Positions 1 through 13,325 of a stretch of DNA of 64,000 nt are shown piece by piece. The first letter of the stretch is position 1. Each line of letters starts with the position of its first letter. The stretch is from Ricinus communis. Lineage: Eukaryota > Streptophyta > Magnoliopsida > Malpighiales > Euphorbiaceae. The notes under the pieces are model-generated. The model ran no database searches. It worked only from the letters and a program-made list of their open reading frames with translations, and was not told the origin of the DNA. A program made the translations under genes and the position numbers. The stretch lies in the NCBI RefSeq assembly GCF_019578655.1, contig NC_063265.1, positions 6,110,501 to 6,174,500 on the forward strand. The letters are read 5' to 3'.

Positions 1-1689
1 AAAAACAAGTGAGAAAAGGAGACTTATTTGTAGTTCAGACATCTCAAGTACTTTTTTTTAGATTATTCTCTTTAATAATTATAAGTTTTTTTAATTAAAT
101 TATAGAATATTAATTATCCAATAAGAAAATTATTAATTCATTAAAACTGATTAATTAATAATATTAAATATCAAATATAAAAGACCTAATTGTATCTAAA
201 TATGTATTAGATTTTTGAAATCATGCTTGCCATAAATTAGTGGTTCATAAATCTGGCAACTCACGTATATTAGTAAAAGGAAATTGCGAATAAATAATAT
301 GATAAACGCTTATAAATGTTTATCTGTCCAATTTGCAACTATTTTTTTTTTTAATTTTAATAATATTTATTTTAAAATGTTTAATAAAAAAATTAAAAAA
401 GAAATGATGTTTTAAACTATTCCAAATTTGGCACGTGATGTTTTTACATCTTCTTTATCATTAAATTTGAAGCGGAATTGACTTTTAATTATCAACAGGA
501 AAAAGAATTATTAATAGTTTCGTCGTATACGGTCAGTTTGATTTGTCTTAATCCAACTTACCACTTGGAATGGAAGCCCTCAACTTGGACATGACTGAAA
601 AATTAGATAATTTAACTCTTTTTTATTTAGAAAAAAAAGGGTAACAAATATTATTATTACAAAAACAACAAAAAAATTAGTCAATAAAGTTATAAGAAAA
701 ATTGAGGTTAAAGTGGAAAAAGAAAGAAGAAATAGGCATTGTAAGTTTTGGCTTTTGAGGTTGAGTGTATAGCTGAAGTACAATTGCGTCCAATCTGAAG
801 AAATGTGAAATAACATTGTCATTTGTTAAGTACGTTGATTTAGTAGGACAATAGAAGGGTGTGTGATTATTCTCAATAATTTATATATAAAAAGATTGAT
901 AATACAATATAATTTCAATTTTAAATCTAAAACCATTTGAAATGATAAATTTATAGATGTATTCTATTCTGACAGTAAATATATATCTCGATTGAGGTGA
1001 ATTCTTATGCCTTTGTTATAAGGGTTCTTAGTGAATCTCCTTATGTGTTTTTATTGAGGGGTAATGTATTAAAGGAGCTAATCCTTTCTCTTCAAAAGTA
1101 TAAAACACATCTAATTTTTTTTATTGTTAATTATATTAAATATTTTTAAGTTACTGATAAATAACTTTTCATTTTAAACTTTTCAAAAATATTTTTATTA
1201 ATTATATTATAAATAAAATATAAATCATTTAAATTGTTTTAGTTTTTAGCAATTATAATTTCTTAAAATTTTCTTCATAAATATTTTTACTTTTGCCTGA
1301 GAAGTTTGTCACAATACTCTTTTATGGAACTTGAATTTTCTTTTATGAATATATTTTAAAATTCAATAGGTCTTGAAACTTTATTACTGAAAATTTTCTT
1401 ATTGATGTTTTTAAAATAGATGTTTCAGCGAAAGTAGATGAAATTATATAGCTTTTGCAAATAGTTGGTGGTTGAGTGAGCCTTTTCTTCATATTGAAAA
1501 TTATCATTATAGTTAGTAGGTGATAGTTGATGGCTGATAAATTAATCGTCAGTTTTAAAGAGAGTCGCTATAAACAGTTACTAAAGCCCTCCAAATAGGG
1601 GCCTCGTAATATTTTAAGTATTCTAATATAAAATTAATTTCTTTTGATTTATGTGGATCTAAAGAATTTTATTCATAATATGTAAACAC
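1..1689. other. AT-rich intergenic DNA, no gene seen
   Basis: Open frames here are short, made of low-complexity A/T codons and match no family I recognise. A stretch near 1,490-1,600 has repeated GATAGTTG/GCTGATAA-type words that resemble decayed hAT-type MITE ends, but no second terminus or target duplication could be defined. Confidence 0.6.
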
Positions 1690-1699
1690 ACAGTATACA

Positions 1700-1866
1700 A
1701 TAATAACTATCTATAGTGATACTCTATATAAAAATAATCTCTATACAGTAATAAAAAAATTATGGTCCCGATTTAGTTTAGTTATAAATAGAAATAAATT
1801 CTCTATTATAATAAGATATAAATTTTTTAAGTCCCGTCTTAAGAAAATATTCCTCTATATAATAAT
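1700..1866. repeat. Partial copy of the adjacent MITE-like repeat
   Basis: This stretch repeats, with divergence, the left part of the next feature. Both contain the series CTCTATA-type end, TAATAAAAAAATTA, a GGTCCCGATT/GGACCAGTT-type word, ATAAATTTTTTAAGTCCC and AAGAAAATATTCCTCTATAT in the same order (about 1,738-1,860 versus about 1,905-2,030). It reads as a truncated copy lying directly against the longer one. Confidence 0.5.
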
Positions 1867-2528
1867 ACAGTAAAACCTCTCTATAGTAATATTTATGTAG
1901 GAATAATTTTTACATAGTGATAAAAAAATTACAGTCTCAATTTGGACCAGTTATAAATAAGAATAAATTTTTTATTGTAGTAAGTTATAAATTTTTTAAG
2001 TCCCACTTTAAGAAAATATTCCTCTATATAGCAATAGTTGTATTTATAACTTTAAAAAATAGATGTTATAATATGTTTTGTCTTACTATAGTATTATTTT
2101 ATCTTATCAATCTTATTTATATAATATGACAAGATATTTACTAATTTTATCTCTGTTTTTTATTAATTCACCAACAACATTAAGTATTAAGTCCAAAGAA
2201 AAATTTTAGAATTCATACCTCCGTTAAGTTATAATCTCTTCATAGTCATAAATTTTATTTGATCCAAAGTGTATGACTGTATTTATATATATAACTTTAA
2301 AAAATATATATTTTGTCTTACTGTAGTATTATTTTATCTTATCAATCTTATTCGTATAATATAATAAGATATTAATATATCTTATCTATAGTTTATATCA
2401 TTTTATCTACAAGATTAAATATTAAGTATAAAAAATAATTTAGTATTCAAACCTCCATTAAATTATAATCTCTATAACTATAAATATTATTTGGATCAAA
2501 ATGTATGACTATTGAGAGATTTTATTAT
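1867..2528. mobile_element. MITE-like element with duplicated internal module
   Basis: The left end (AGTAAAACCTCTCTATAGTA) and the reverse complement of the right end (AATAAAATCTCTCAATAGTC) match over about 20 bp, so the stretch looks like a short element with terminal inverted repeats. Inside are two direct repeats of about 240 bp (about 2,037-2,280 and 2,277-2,512). Both contain TTTTGTCTTACT-TAGTATTATTTTATC, a run to an ACCTCC-TTAA word, and end at a TGTATGACT word. There is no coding capacity. The superfamily cannot be assigned because no clear target duplication is visible. Confidence 0.45.
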
Positions 2529-4363
2529 ATTTATATTTTTTTAATCTAAATCTACTTCTAATTATCTATGTCAAGAGAGATTAAATGATTTTGTCATGTT
2601 ATCTATTGAAAATAATAATAATAAACTTAATTACACCGATTTAATTAAAAAAAAAGTTTATGAAAAAGTGAGAAAAGTATCAATTTTCTCTTCTTAAATT
2701 TAGTTGTGCTTTATTTAATTTTATTTATGCCCTAAGTGTGGTTGACGAGATTTTTTCACGTAACATTTTGACGTATATTAATAGGTAGGTTGCATTTTAA
2801 TATTATATTTTTTCTATTTTTTATTATGAATAATATGGTTTATTATTAATAATATTACATTTAAAATTTATTGAGTTAAAACTTAATTTTTAAAAATTGT
2901 CTATGACATCTAAAATGTTTAAGACAATTCCAATTAAACGGTTTAGTAAAGTTTTATTAGCGGTTATTGTTGCTATGTCAAATGACTATTGAGTGTATAA
3001 TTTATTTTTAAATTTAATTTATTTCATTATACGCCACTCAATGTTACAAATTAATAAAAATAACTTATAGTAATTAAAAATATTATAATTAGTTTTATTT
3101 TGTTCAATCATATTTATTTATTAAAATTATTTATAAATTTATTTTTAAGAGTAGGAATTAAAATTTTAAGTTTCACTAACAAAAATTTCTAATTTTAAAT
3201 ATCATAATTATAAATACAATAATTAACTAATTATCAAATATAATTTAAAAAGTATAATTATTTATTGTGAAATATAAAGAAATTAATAAAGTAACTTATT
3301 ATTAGTAAAATTGAATGAAAATACTATTGTCTAAATGATAAGAAAAAAAAAATGAAATTAAATTAGAACTGATATAATTAATAGCAGAGTGAAATTAAAT
3401 CAATTATCAGGTGTTAATTCTAAATTTTTTTATCAAATGTTTTAACGGCGAGAATCAAAACAGTATTACGGTATAATTGCATACACATTAATATTTTTCT
3501 TTTGAGAGCCTTGAAATTAATTTATGATAAATGTAGAACTTGCTCTCTTGCTTCTACTTCACCGCCTAATTAATGATGATACATTGACATTTTATGTTAG
3601 ACAAGAATGGCCCTATATTGTTATTGATTCAATCGATCTGAAAGGGCAAAAAAGATTAGAAATTTTAATTTCTGATCAATTACACGTCATCAAAAGAACT
3701 ATATCATTATAAATAAGATAAATTATTTTTTTAGATCCCCTCTCTCCAAAACTCAATTTCAGCTATAGTTTTTTCTTCTCTATAAATAAGTGATTTTCAC
3801 ATAAATCTATTAAAATTGAAGTCTCTTTCATGGGTCTTTCTTTTTCCTTGTTTAATAGATTTGAAATTCATAAAAATTGTAAAAGTCTTTTTAGCAGATA
3901 TTTTATAGATTTGTTTTCTTCTCATTACATTGAAATCGTGTATTCTGATGTTTTCAGATTTTGGTTTAGGATTTGAGTTTAGAAAGAAAAAGAAAAACGT
4001 GGAATGGGGGATTTAGTTTGCCATATATTGTGCTTCACGTGCAGCTTGGCCCATGCTTGAATCATTCTTTATGAGACCAACCATGTTCTAAATTTTATTT
4101 TTAGGGTAAATGAAAGATGATTATAGTTTGATTTTAGTTTAATTAAAATTTTAAATTTGAAATATATACTGAATTTATGGTAGTGTTAAGATTTCTCTAG
4201 TATTTGACCATCTCCAGTGTTTTTTTTTAATATGTATTAGATTGGTTAGACCAGTTCTGTATATTAAATTTTAAAAAATATTTATAATGATAAATAATTC
4301 AAGAGTGAGAAATATTTTTAATTTTATGGTAAACGAATTAAATTATATGTTATAACATATTTA
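2529..4363. other. AT-rich intergenic DNA, nothing recognised
   Basis: Only short chance frames occur, for example a 62-codon plus-strand frame at 3,524-3,712 with no recognisable domain. No repeat boundaries were found by eye. Confidence 0.6.
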
Positions 4364-4955
4364 GAAGATATAATTATAAATTTAGTGTTTTAACTTTTTT
4401 ATTTTTTTATTTTAGTATTTAAATTATTTTTTTCCTCGATTAAGTATCTGAACCTGTTAAAAATACTCAATATAATGTTTTTAACCAGTTTTACAGGTTA
4501 TAAAGTTTATTTGACTTATTTTAAATAGTAAATTATTTTAAATACTTTTCTTCAAAATAATATTATGTTTTCTTCCTTTTCTTTTTTTATCCATTTTTAG
4601 GACTACTCTTATTATTTATTTCTCAAAAAAAAAGCATAATAAAATACTTTTCTTTTCTCACTTATTCAAATTAAAAAATTTAAATAAATTAAATATTTTT
4701 TTTATTTTCTTGCACTCACCTCAAATAGAATAAAAATAAAATATATTTTTTCACTTTAAAACAATAAAAGAAAGGAAAGGTATTAAGTGTAATTTGAGAA
4801 AATATAACTTCTAGAAAGTAAACGACCATGTGTAAATTTTTTTCAAAAAAAATTAAATTATTTAACCTGTAAAATTAATAACAGATACTGTAAAATATAT
4901 ATATAAATTAATAAAATAAAAAAATAAAACATTAAATTTATAATTATCCATATTT
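4364..4955. mobile_element. Short non-coding TIR element (MITE-like)
   Basis: The left end (ATAATTATAAATTTAGTGTT) and the reverse complement of the right end (ATAATTATAAATTTAATGTT) are inverted repeats. They continue as T-rich tracts for about 45 bp, and an inner ACCTGTTAAA/ACCTGTAAAA word is also mirrored. The size is about 590 bp with no coding frame. A/T bias makes chance similarity possible, so the call is tentative. Confidence 0.45.
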
Positions 4956-7900
4956 AGAATAACTTCATTTTTTCTGGCTCCTGTATGTTTTTATTTTTGG
5001 GCTCCCGGTAGTGCAAATCTTTGGTGGGTTTGGTGGTTCAACATTAATTCCTCTCTCCACCCTATGTGGTGATTATATCGTCTTCCTCTTCCCTAAGGGT
5101 TGTGAGTGGAAACAGCAATGAGATTTGGAGAGATAATAAATGGATTTCAGTACATGAAATTCTTTTAATGAATGGCTCAATTTGAGTGAAAAGAAATGAT
5201 TGTGACTTTCTTTTTAGAACGTGAGTGTTGAAGTTAAACATTTTTATTTAATGTTCTTCTCTCTTTGTTTTTCACTAAACAAGTCAATATTATCTGCATA
5301 ACTTAGCTTGATCAATCAGTCAATTTTCACATTTTAATTATTATTACTTTAATTCAAAACCATCAATTCAGTAATTTAGCCTCCGAGTTTTTGTTCCTTT
5401 GCTATTGGATATATTTAAAATTAATAATCTTTTTTAAATTTCCTTAGACTAGATGTATTACATTGAATTTACATAATTATTAAGAATGAATTATTATATG
5501 GTCTAATAGACAAGTCATAATAGCCTATTACATCAATGATCCAAAAATAAAACCAAAATAAATAAAGGTCTTTTCGTTTATACATGTATATATTATTATA
5601 TATTATTTTGACCTAGCATTAGCAACGTGCATAATGTATATTAGGATATAATTGTTATGGTAGGTGGTTACCGTTAGTCTTTTTTAGTTACCAAAAAATC
5701 GAAATTTTACTCAAATTAAAATAAATACTTACTGTCAAATTAAGGTTATAAATATAATATTTCATTAGATATTTGAAGATCAATTTGATAAAAATTTATT
5801 AACTCATGTCCATATTAATAGGGCTTAATTTTTAAATTTGTGATGAACTCATGAGTTTGTTTATAAATTAAAATATTAATTTAAATAAGAAACCTGTTAT
5901 ATTTCAGGTTATAATGATTTAATAATAGGTGGACATTCCTGTGCCTTCATTCCTTAGCCTTTTCTGTCGGCCGGAATTAAACAGGTTTGTGGCACAAAAA
6001 TAGCAAGGAAACCTGTTAATTAGGCAGTGGATTCAATAATGTAAAGAAACAGTAGCTAATCAAACTGAGGAATCAAAAATAAGATAAACAGGCAATCCAC
6101 AATTGTGCATCAGTCACTGTCACTGAACACTGCTGTCGGAATCTCTATCTCTGTATCCAGAAAATATGAATCAAGGATGTGATTGTGAAGAAAAGATAAA
6201 AAAACCCGTTCCTTCAAAAAGTAATTTGCAGAAGAACAACGTGCATGCATGCTCCAGTCCAAACCTGCTGCTCTTCGTGCACATATATCTATTAATGGGA
6301 TTTTTTTTTAAAAATATTTTAAAAGTATTATGTTTACCATGTAAATATTTTTTTTAAATACTAATTTGTAATTTTCTTTTATTTTCAGTTGTCTTATCAG
6401 TTTTTTTCAATTATTTTATGATTTTTTTCCGGTTATTTTATTCAAAAATAACCAAAATATATAATTTTAAAAAATAAAAAATAAGAGTATTGTTTTATAT
6501 ATTTTTTCTATATTAATTGAAGTTTGGGTTAGAAGTTTTGCATAGTTGTTTTTCATTTAATAGATCAAATTTATTTAATAAAATTCAAGAGTAAACGGTT
6601 GCTGATTTTGTCGGTTCTATATTAATTTTTTTTAATCAATTGATTACTAATTTGATATTATATTTATTTGAATAATATTAACCTTATTAAAAAGAAATAT
6701 TAATAATTTATCTTACTTTGATCTAATATAATTAATTTTTACAATACATAATAAATAATTATTAATTTAAGATTATATTAATAGTCAGATAATTATAATA
6801 TTACAACATTTGAAACTATAAATATTTATTAATGAAATTAATTTCGATTGCTAACCTTTTAAACAACAATAGTTAAAAAAAATTTATTATATATTATAAT
6901 TAGCTATCAGTTATCATATCAACAATCTGTTATGAATACAAGCTATCAATCATTAATTAGGAGCTTTACTGATGGGCGGAATTAAATCGATCTTAAAAAT
7001 TTTAGCATATTTTTATCTTACCGATGAAATTTATTAAAAAAAAAAAATAATGAATATATGATTAAGAATAACATACAAAATCTTCCATGCAAAAAGCCAA
7101 AAGGTGTGGAAGTCTTGGGTGCATGTGCACAAGTTTTACAAGTAACCTCTCCATTAATTTCTCCATTCCACATCACTTGGCAATTGGAATTTTAAGCTAC
7201 TGGTTTCACGATAAGATGTTCATTCCATGTCTTCTTAGTTGCCCATTTCACCTTTCTTTTGACATCCTGAAAGATAACAGACATATATATATATAATAAT
7301 GTAGGTAGTGTGGACACGACTTGTTATGTTCATATGGATGTGTACCAAAGAATTTTACGATCACTGTTCCTATTATTGAGCCGACTGGGTAGACTCCCAT
7401 TATTTCCATGTGCTCACTCAATGCAAATTAAGACATATGCTTAAAATCTCACTGCATAATTTTAGTATTATCCATGGAAAGTTTCAACTAATTTAATTAC
7501 AGAATATTTCTCTAGATGACAAATCCATGACCATTTATTTACTTGTGCATATAAAGTAATAAACTAATCTGTTCTTCCGGGATACTAATTATCCTACGTT
7601 TGCTCATACAAATATCCTGCTGACTTTATCAATCAGGGAATTTGATATAGTTGGAATTCTCAATTATAGAAGTTTATTACTTTTATAATAATAAATATAT
7701 AAAAAGATAACTGTATGTATTATATAGTTCGTGGCTATTGAACTTGAACCCAATATGATCATTATATTAAAAAAAATATTTAATTTTCTAACTATATATA
7801 TATATATCTTCTTAATTTGGGTTTAAACATTTCTAACTACATAATTTATATTGCCTGTCTTGCCACCATTCTTCTAATACAAAGTATTATCAATTTCCAC

Positions 7901-8274
7901 TTTTTTTTTTCTATCTTCCTTTTGATGTTTCTGCTTTTCATAAATAATTATAAAGACTTTATACGAAACAAATATTTTATAAAACAACGAATTAACTTTT
8001 TCACTTTGCAATTATTTTAGGCTACTCTATATCATCTATCTCTATGTATAAAAATTTCAATCACACAAAACTTCTGACATGTGAATAATTTTAATATACG
8101 TGTAAACATAAAAATAAAATAAAAAATTATTTATTAAATAATAAATAAACTTAAAACGAAAAGTATAAAAATGATAATAATGTGGTCACTGCCCGCAATA
8201 ATTTATTATATTACTATTATCTATAATGAAAATACCTATCTGAACAACAGACTGTATATATAATGATCTTCCAT
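4956..8274. other. Intergenic DNA with a few less AT-rich patches
   Basis: Patches at about 4,990-5,130, 5,940-6,280 and 7,080-7,450 are less AT-rich than their surroundings and may be remnants of low-copy sequence. The frames there (63 and 69 codons) show no domain and no splice-consistent extension. No gene is called. Confidence 0.5.
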
Positions 8275-8369
8275 TGATAGGTTTATGTTATGTATATATA
8301 TTTAAGTTATTTTAGTATTTTAATGGTATATGTTATATATAAACACATTTCTATATATTATTTAGGGTT

Positions 8370-8429
<60 letters not shown>

Positions 8430-9625
8430 AACCCTAAATAATATATAGAAATGTGTGTTTATTACCTCACTTTAGTTTTATTGTTTAATTTCAAATGCTA
8501 ATAGTCAAAATAGAATAATATGAGCTAAATATTTACAGATTGACTTAAATGGTGCTATTGCTGCTAAGATTCATAATTAAAGACGCGTGAACTACTAATT
8601 TTACAAACCTGCCAAATATATGAAGGCTCAAGGGAGAATTAATTAAGTCTTTAATATAATTATGGACCATTATTTACTTAAGTTAGGATAGTTAAGAGTA
8701 GTAGGAGATAACTCTTAGAAGTTTTGTACTTGGAGGAGAACTCTGTGTAAGGAATTTTTACAAGTAGTAGAGATCAGTTATACAACAGGAGACACATTCA
8801 ATCTGCATCTGTTCATTATTCGTCTCTCTACAATTCTCTACATTTCATTTTCCACAAATACTTTAGCTTAGTTTTTCATTGTTTTCTTTTTTAAATCTAA
8901 GGAGCTTTTCAAGAAGTGGAGAGTGACGACCAATCATCTTTCTACTTGAAGGATTCTTGATTTAAAGGGAGCTTTTACTTTCTATTTAGTTTTTATGTCT
9001 TTCTATTTAATTACAATGACCATTGGATTAAATATGTCACGCTAGTTTCATAAGTATTTAGTTTAGTCTTTTTGCTATATATGAAACTTGTTATTTTATT
9101 TATTTGATAAATAATTTTTCTACCTTCATATCTTTATTAGTTTCATTTGTTATTGATTGGTTGACCATCATATTAATTTAGCGATAATATTTATTATAAA
9201 AATCTTTAAGTTCAATGTATTAAAAATACTATCTTTACTTCAATCTATGTAGATAAAAGAAACTTTGAGTGCATCATTAATTTGAGTGTCTACAGGAAAA
9301 TGCATATTACTATCTCATTCATTAGATTTAGGCTTAAAGTAAATAAGAGAATTACTTAGTAAATGACTAAGCTAAATACTAGTTTTATCATATAGTTTTA
9401 ATACATCATAATTATTGCATATTTATGATTTATTATATTTATTTAATATTTCATTTCTCAAAAATATTAATTTAGAGTATTTGGATTTGTTTTCACTATT
9501 TTTTGTTTGATAGTTAATCTTTATAATACATGTTCTGTAGTTCTTTGTGAAATCGATATAGTTGTAAATTTATCCTCGCTATAGAATCGATTCATACACC
9601 TACAACTACATATTGATAAATATCA
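8275..9625 (+). mobile_element. LTR-like dispersed repeat, copy 1
   Basis: This is a non-coding repeat of about 1.35 kb. It starts TGATAGGTTTATGTTATGTA and ends near ATAAATATCA, so its termini are the inverted pair TGATA/TATCA. It aligns along most of its length with 33,092-34,478 and, in inverted and shortened form, with about 58,020-58,700. Shared landmarks in order are the TGATAGG start, a GTGGAGAGTGA-GACCAATCAT word (near 8,918), TTAAAGGGAGCTTTTACTTT (near 8,964), ATTACAATGACCATTG (near 9,012), CTCATTCATTAGAT-TAGG (near 9,313) and a hairpin-proximal end. I infer an LTR or solo LTR of a Ty3/gypsy-like family. No flanking target duplication was found. Confidence 0.5.
8343..8456. repeat. 114-bp perfect palindrome with (TA)n centre
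   Basis: The arms are mirror complements from 8,343 to 8,456, centred between 8,399 and 8,400. The core is an uninterrupted TA run (about 8,374-8,426). Each arm contains TTTAGGGTTTA or its complement, about one and a half units of the plant telomere repeat. The equivalent place in copy 2 of the host repeat (about 33,150-33,190) lacks the palindrome, so it arose or inserted in copy 1. Confidence 0.9.
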
Positions 9626-12600
9626 ACTTTTAGTAATAATTTATATAAATATAATTAATATATTAGGTACTTTTCTACCTTATAAGAATCTAAAATAACA
9701 TGTCAAATCATATTTTTATTATTAATTTATGAATTATGTTAAATAAAACTATCATCAAAATAGAGAATTCTAAAATATTTGAAATTCCATTAAGATTTTT
9801 TTTAAATAGCTTTATGTTAAAATTATTAATTATTGTTATTTATTAAATTTTTATATATTTTTATTTAATTTATTATTAGTCAGATCTTAAATATATAACT
9901 TTTAAATAATAAAATTATAATTTTAACATTTTGAATTAAAAAATATCTCTAATAAAAATAATTGTAATAATTTTTATATATTTAACTCGTTCTTAGAAAA
10001 AATGTGCATATAAATTGTTCTAAATAAAAGGTTTTTAAATAAAAAGAATAGTTAAGTAATATCTAGAAATTAAATAATAGCAATCCGTTGGTTCAATAAA
10101 TGGATAAATGACTAACTACATAATACTATTAAACTCTAAAGTATATATTGTGTTGCGAGTAATTTATTATATTTTATGTAGTTATATTTATTTTACTTTT
10201 AATACTAATATATATAAATATAATTATTATATTAAATTAATAAATTAATTTTAAATAATAACTATAACTGTTAAAAACATATAAAATATATTTTTATTAG
10301 ATTATAAAATAACTAATATATTAATTACTAATAATAAGAAAGAAATTAGATTTTAATATTATAAATCTTGTATTAATAAGTAAAATATTAAATTTTACAT
10401 AACTTTTATTAAAAGTTATAAAATATATTTAATTTATTATTAAATTAATTTATATACATATTTAAGTATTTTAAATATAAATTAAAATTTCAGTTTCTTA
10501 AACTATAAAGTAATAAGAATGATTATCATAATATAAAAGAAAAAAGAATCTATAATGAACATGAGAATACATGATATGGAAGAACAATAAAACGTTCAAT
10601 GGTTCTAGAAAAAGAAAATTAAAATATTATATTACTAAATAATACTAAAAGATAAAAGGGAAAGTTAAAAGAAAAAAGTTGTAGGAAGTGACATCACGTG
10701 GAATTCGCCACGTGCAGTGGAAAAGCTAGATATGATTGGGAAATGTTTGGAACGCAATGTGATGTAAAATTTCCTTTTGTTCTTTCCTTCCAATAAAATA
10801 TTGTAGTGTAAAATCCAAAAGCTAAGTTCAGCAATGATAGCCTGATGTCGGCCAAACACTGTGTATTTAATTTGTGCTTATTATTATTATTTCTCTTGTC
10901 AAGGTTATGAGTCAGCATTGAATTATATGAAATTTTTTATTTAAATTTAGTGTTTGTATTATAGATAATAAAAAATATATATATATATATATAAATATTT
11001 TATGGTCTAGTAATAGATTATTAACATGTATCTCATCAATTAAATCTGAAAGAATATTATATTAATTTTTTATTAATGTAATATATAGATAAAAACATAC
11101 ATCAAATTTATATAAAAAATTCAAATCACACTAATTAAATCTCTAAAAATATAAATAATTATATCAAATAACTTAAATTAAATTATACTAAACAAAAAAT
11201 AAACTAAATAGAATCAAATCCAATAAATTTTAGAGATTTAATTATAAAAATAAACTAATTAAGTATAATTACACAAAATTTCACTTTAAAAAGTTAAAAA
11301 AATGTTATAAATTAATATTCTTAATTTTCAAAAAGAAGTTAAGAGAATAAACTAAGTTAATTAGAGATGGAATAAAAGAAAATGCAACGTTTGCTTTTGC
11401 TTTTTTGTTAGTGACCAACTGACCAGATAAAATGAAACAGGACAACGCTTGAATGTTTTAATTAAAACTCTAAACCAAATATATATATATAGGCTCTTGT
11501 TTGTCATTATGCCAAACCTTCCTTTCCACTTTCGGCTACAACATGAACCTTTCTTTCCCTATCACATCACACCCGATTCAGGAAAGGTTCTGCTATAATC
11601 TATTCATTTCTCAGCGTCGACAACGCATTACCTGTCTTTTTTTCTTCTTTTATTTAACATCACACCAGTTTTAATCCATCCAACTTCAGTTAAGATATTG
11701 CTAGTATTTAGTTTAACTCGATTTAAAAATTCAAAGTTTGATGCTTAGTCCAAGCTCGATAGAGTATATTACTTTTTCAAGTTTTAGTTTGATTTGATAA
11801 TACATTTAAACTCGTCTTGATTCGGGTTGGATTGGCTTAATTTTAAAAAAAATATATATAAAATAATAAGAATTTCAATTTGATTTTTATTTTTTAATAA
11901 AAATAAAAAATATTAAATAGTGTAATGAGTTGAGTTGATCACAAATACTTTTTTTAATTGATATTGACTAACTAATAAGTTGGATAAACTCAATTGTATC
12001 TCTATAGATAATTGGTGTCTTAACATAGTAATAAAATGACACCATTTTAGAATAGCATATCAAATCCATTAAAAAACAAAAAACAAAAAAGGGAAAAGAA
12101 AAGGGGAGTAGTGGGTATATTAATTAAATAGTTTCTTTCAAATATAAATAAATCGTCTAAAAGAAAGAAACTTTCAAATCGAGAGATTATAGAAATAGCT
12201 TTCTGCCCTTTTTTTTTTCTTTTTGAACAATAGCTTTTTTTTTTTACACATATGATCAATAACTTTTCCTCTTCTTTTCTTTTATATATTTAAACTTTTT
12301 AACATGTGCCGAATAAGACCCTTATAGAAATAGCTTTTATCTTTAACTACATCATATATGTAAATTATAATTAAAAGGAGTCTATGTTACTTATATTATG
12401 CAATATTTTGAGTTGTATATAAATGTTTTTAGATCAACAAATAAAATTATTTTTAATTATATACTTTTACAAAGAAAAAGATAACTAAACGATATATAAC
12501 AATTTGCCATGTCGGGCTAGATGTTACTTTATCATATAATTTATGAATACATATGATGAGTATGAAATAATTCGTTGAAAACATCAAAAGAAAATAAATT

Positions 12601-12857
12601 AAACAAAACATGTGTGAAGTAATTCTACCGGTCGTAGTTTGGCTTGAAATTTTACGCTTAAGGCTCTAAAAAAATTGTCAAAAAGAATATATATATACAC
12701 TTTTATGTATATTATTTTAAAATATATAATTTTTAAAATTAACTAAATAAAAATTTTAAAATATTTTCAGAATAGAGTGCAGGAAACCGAATTCAAGTTC
12801 ACGTAATTTAACAATACTAGATTAAGCAAATACCTAGATTCTTGAACAAATCTAAAG
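9626..12857. other. AT-rich intergenic DNA, nothing recognised
   Basis: Two overlapping minus-strand frames at 10,665-10,918 and one at 12,047-12,259 are low-complexity and have no homology I recognise. CACGTGG-type words occur at about 10,694-10,712 (ATCACGTGGAAT and CCACGTGC), but no transcript structure follows. Confidence 0.6.
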
Positions 12858-12862
12858 CATCA
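12858..12862. repeat. Target-site duplication CATCA, left copy
   Basis: CATCA directly precedes the TG of the left LTR and is repeated at 18,040-18,044 directly after the CA of the right LTR. Five bp is the usual target duplication of Ty1/copia integration. Confidence 0.92.
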
Positions 12863-13224
12863 TGAAGAAATTGTGTTTATATTTCTATGATCAATGATGA
12901 ACCTTTACAAATGAGTATTCTGAGATTTACAGATGGTGATTCCTTTGATATATACATGGTTGAGCTTATAATGGTCTTTAAGCTACCTAGATAGCTCTTA
13001 TGATCTATGTCAACGTTAATTTCTTGATTTGGAATAGTTGAAGCGACCTTTCTTCCTTTGGAAAGAAAGGTTGCTCCTTTTTCCTTTTTGCAGGCCTATG
13101 ATGACTCGTCTGTACAGTTGAAAGCTGTACAGACCTGAGGCCATGCCCCTTGGTCCTTAAGTCCCTTGTCCTTTGGTCACTAGTGCCTGGACTGGGTAAG
13201 CTCTCTTTCTTTTGGTCTTCAACA
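12863..13224 (-). repeat. 3' LTR of the copia element
   Basis: 362 bp, TG...CA on the plus strand. It matches 17,677-18,039 along its full length. A TATA-like stretch (TATATATC on the minus strand) lies at 12,947-12,955. It contains the stem TGTACAG/CTGTACA around 13,109-13,131, whose loop is inverted relative to the other LTR. Confidence 0.95.
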
Positions 13225-13233
13225 CTCCCCCTC
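13225..13233 (-). other. Polypurine tract of the copia element
   Basis: On the minus strand GAGGGGGAG runs directly into the TGTTGAAG start of the 3' LTR. This is the expected position and composition of the plus-strand DNA primer for reverse transcription. Confidence 0.9.
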
Positions 13234-13325
13234 AAGATGGATTCAAATAAGTTGATAGATCCCATCTTGCTAAGAAGGTTTTGATGATTTCCTTTGTCAA
13301 GCGCTTTTGTGATTATATCTGCTAA

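Noticed and set aside
3524..3712. 62-codon plus-strand frame
   Set aside because: No domain, no supporting promoter or splice structure, and expected by chance in this length of DNA.
6166..6357. 63-codon frame with Cys-rich start
   Set aside because: The Cys residues do not form a recognisable spacing, there is no signal peptide in the right position, and the tail is encoded by poly(T).
8343..8456. Interstitial telomere array
   Set aside because: Each arm has only about one and a half TTTAGGG units, too few to call a telomeric repeat tract.
13005..13265. 86-codon minus-strand frame as a separate gene
   Set aside because: It runs from the degenerate end of the copia pol region across the polypurine tract into the LTR.
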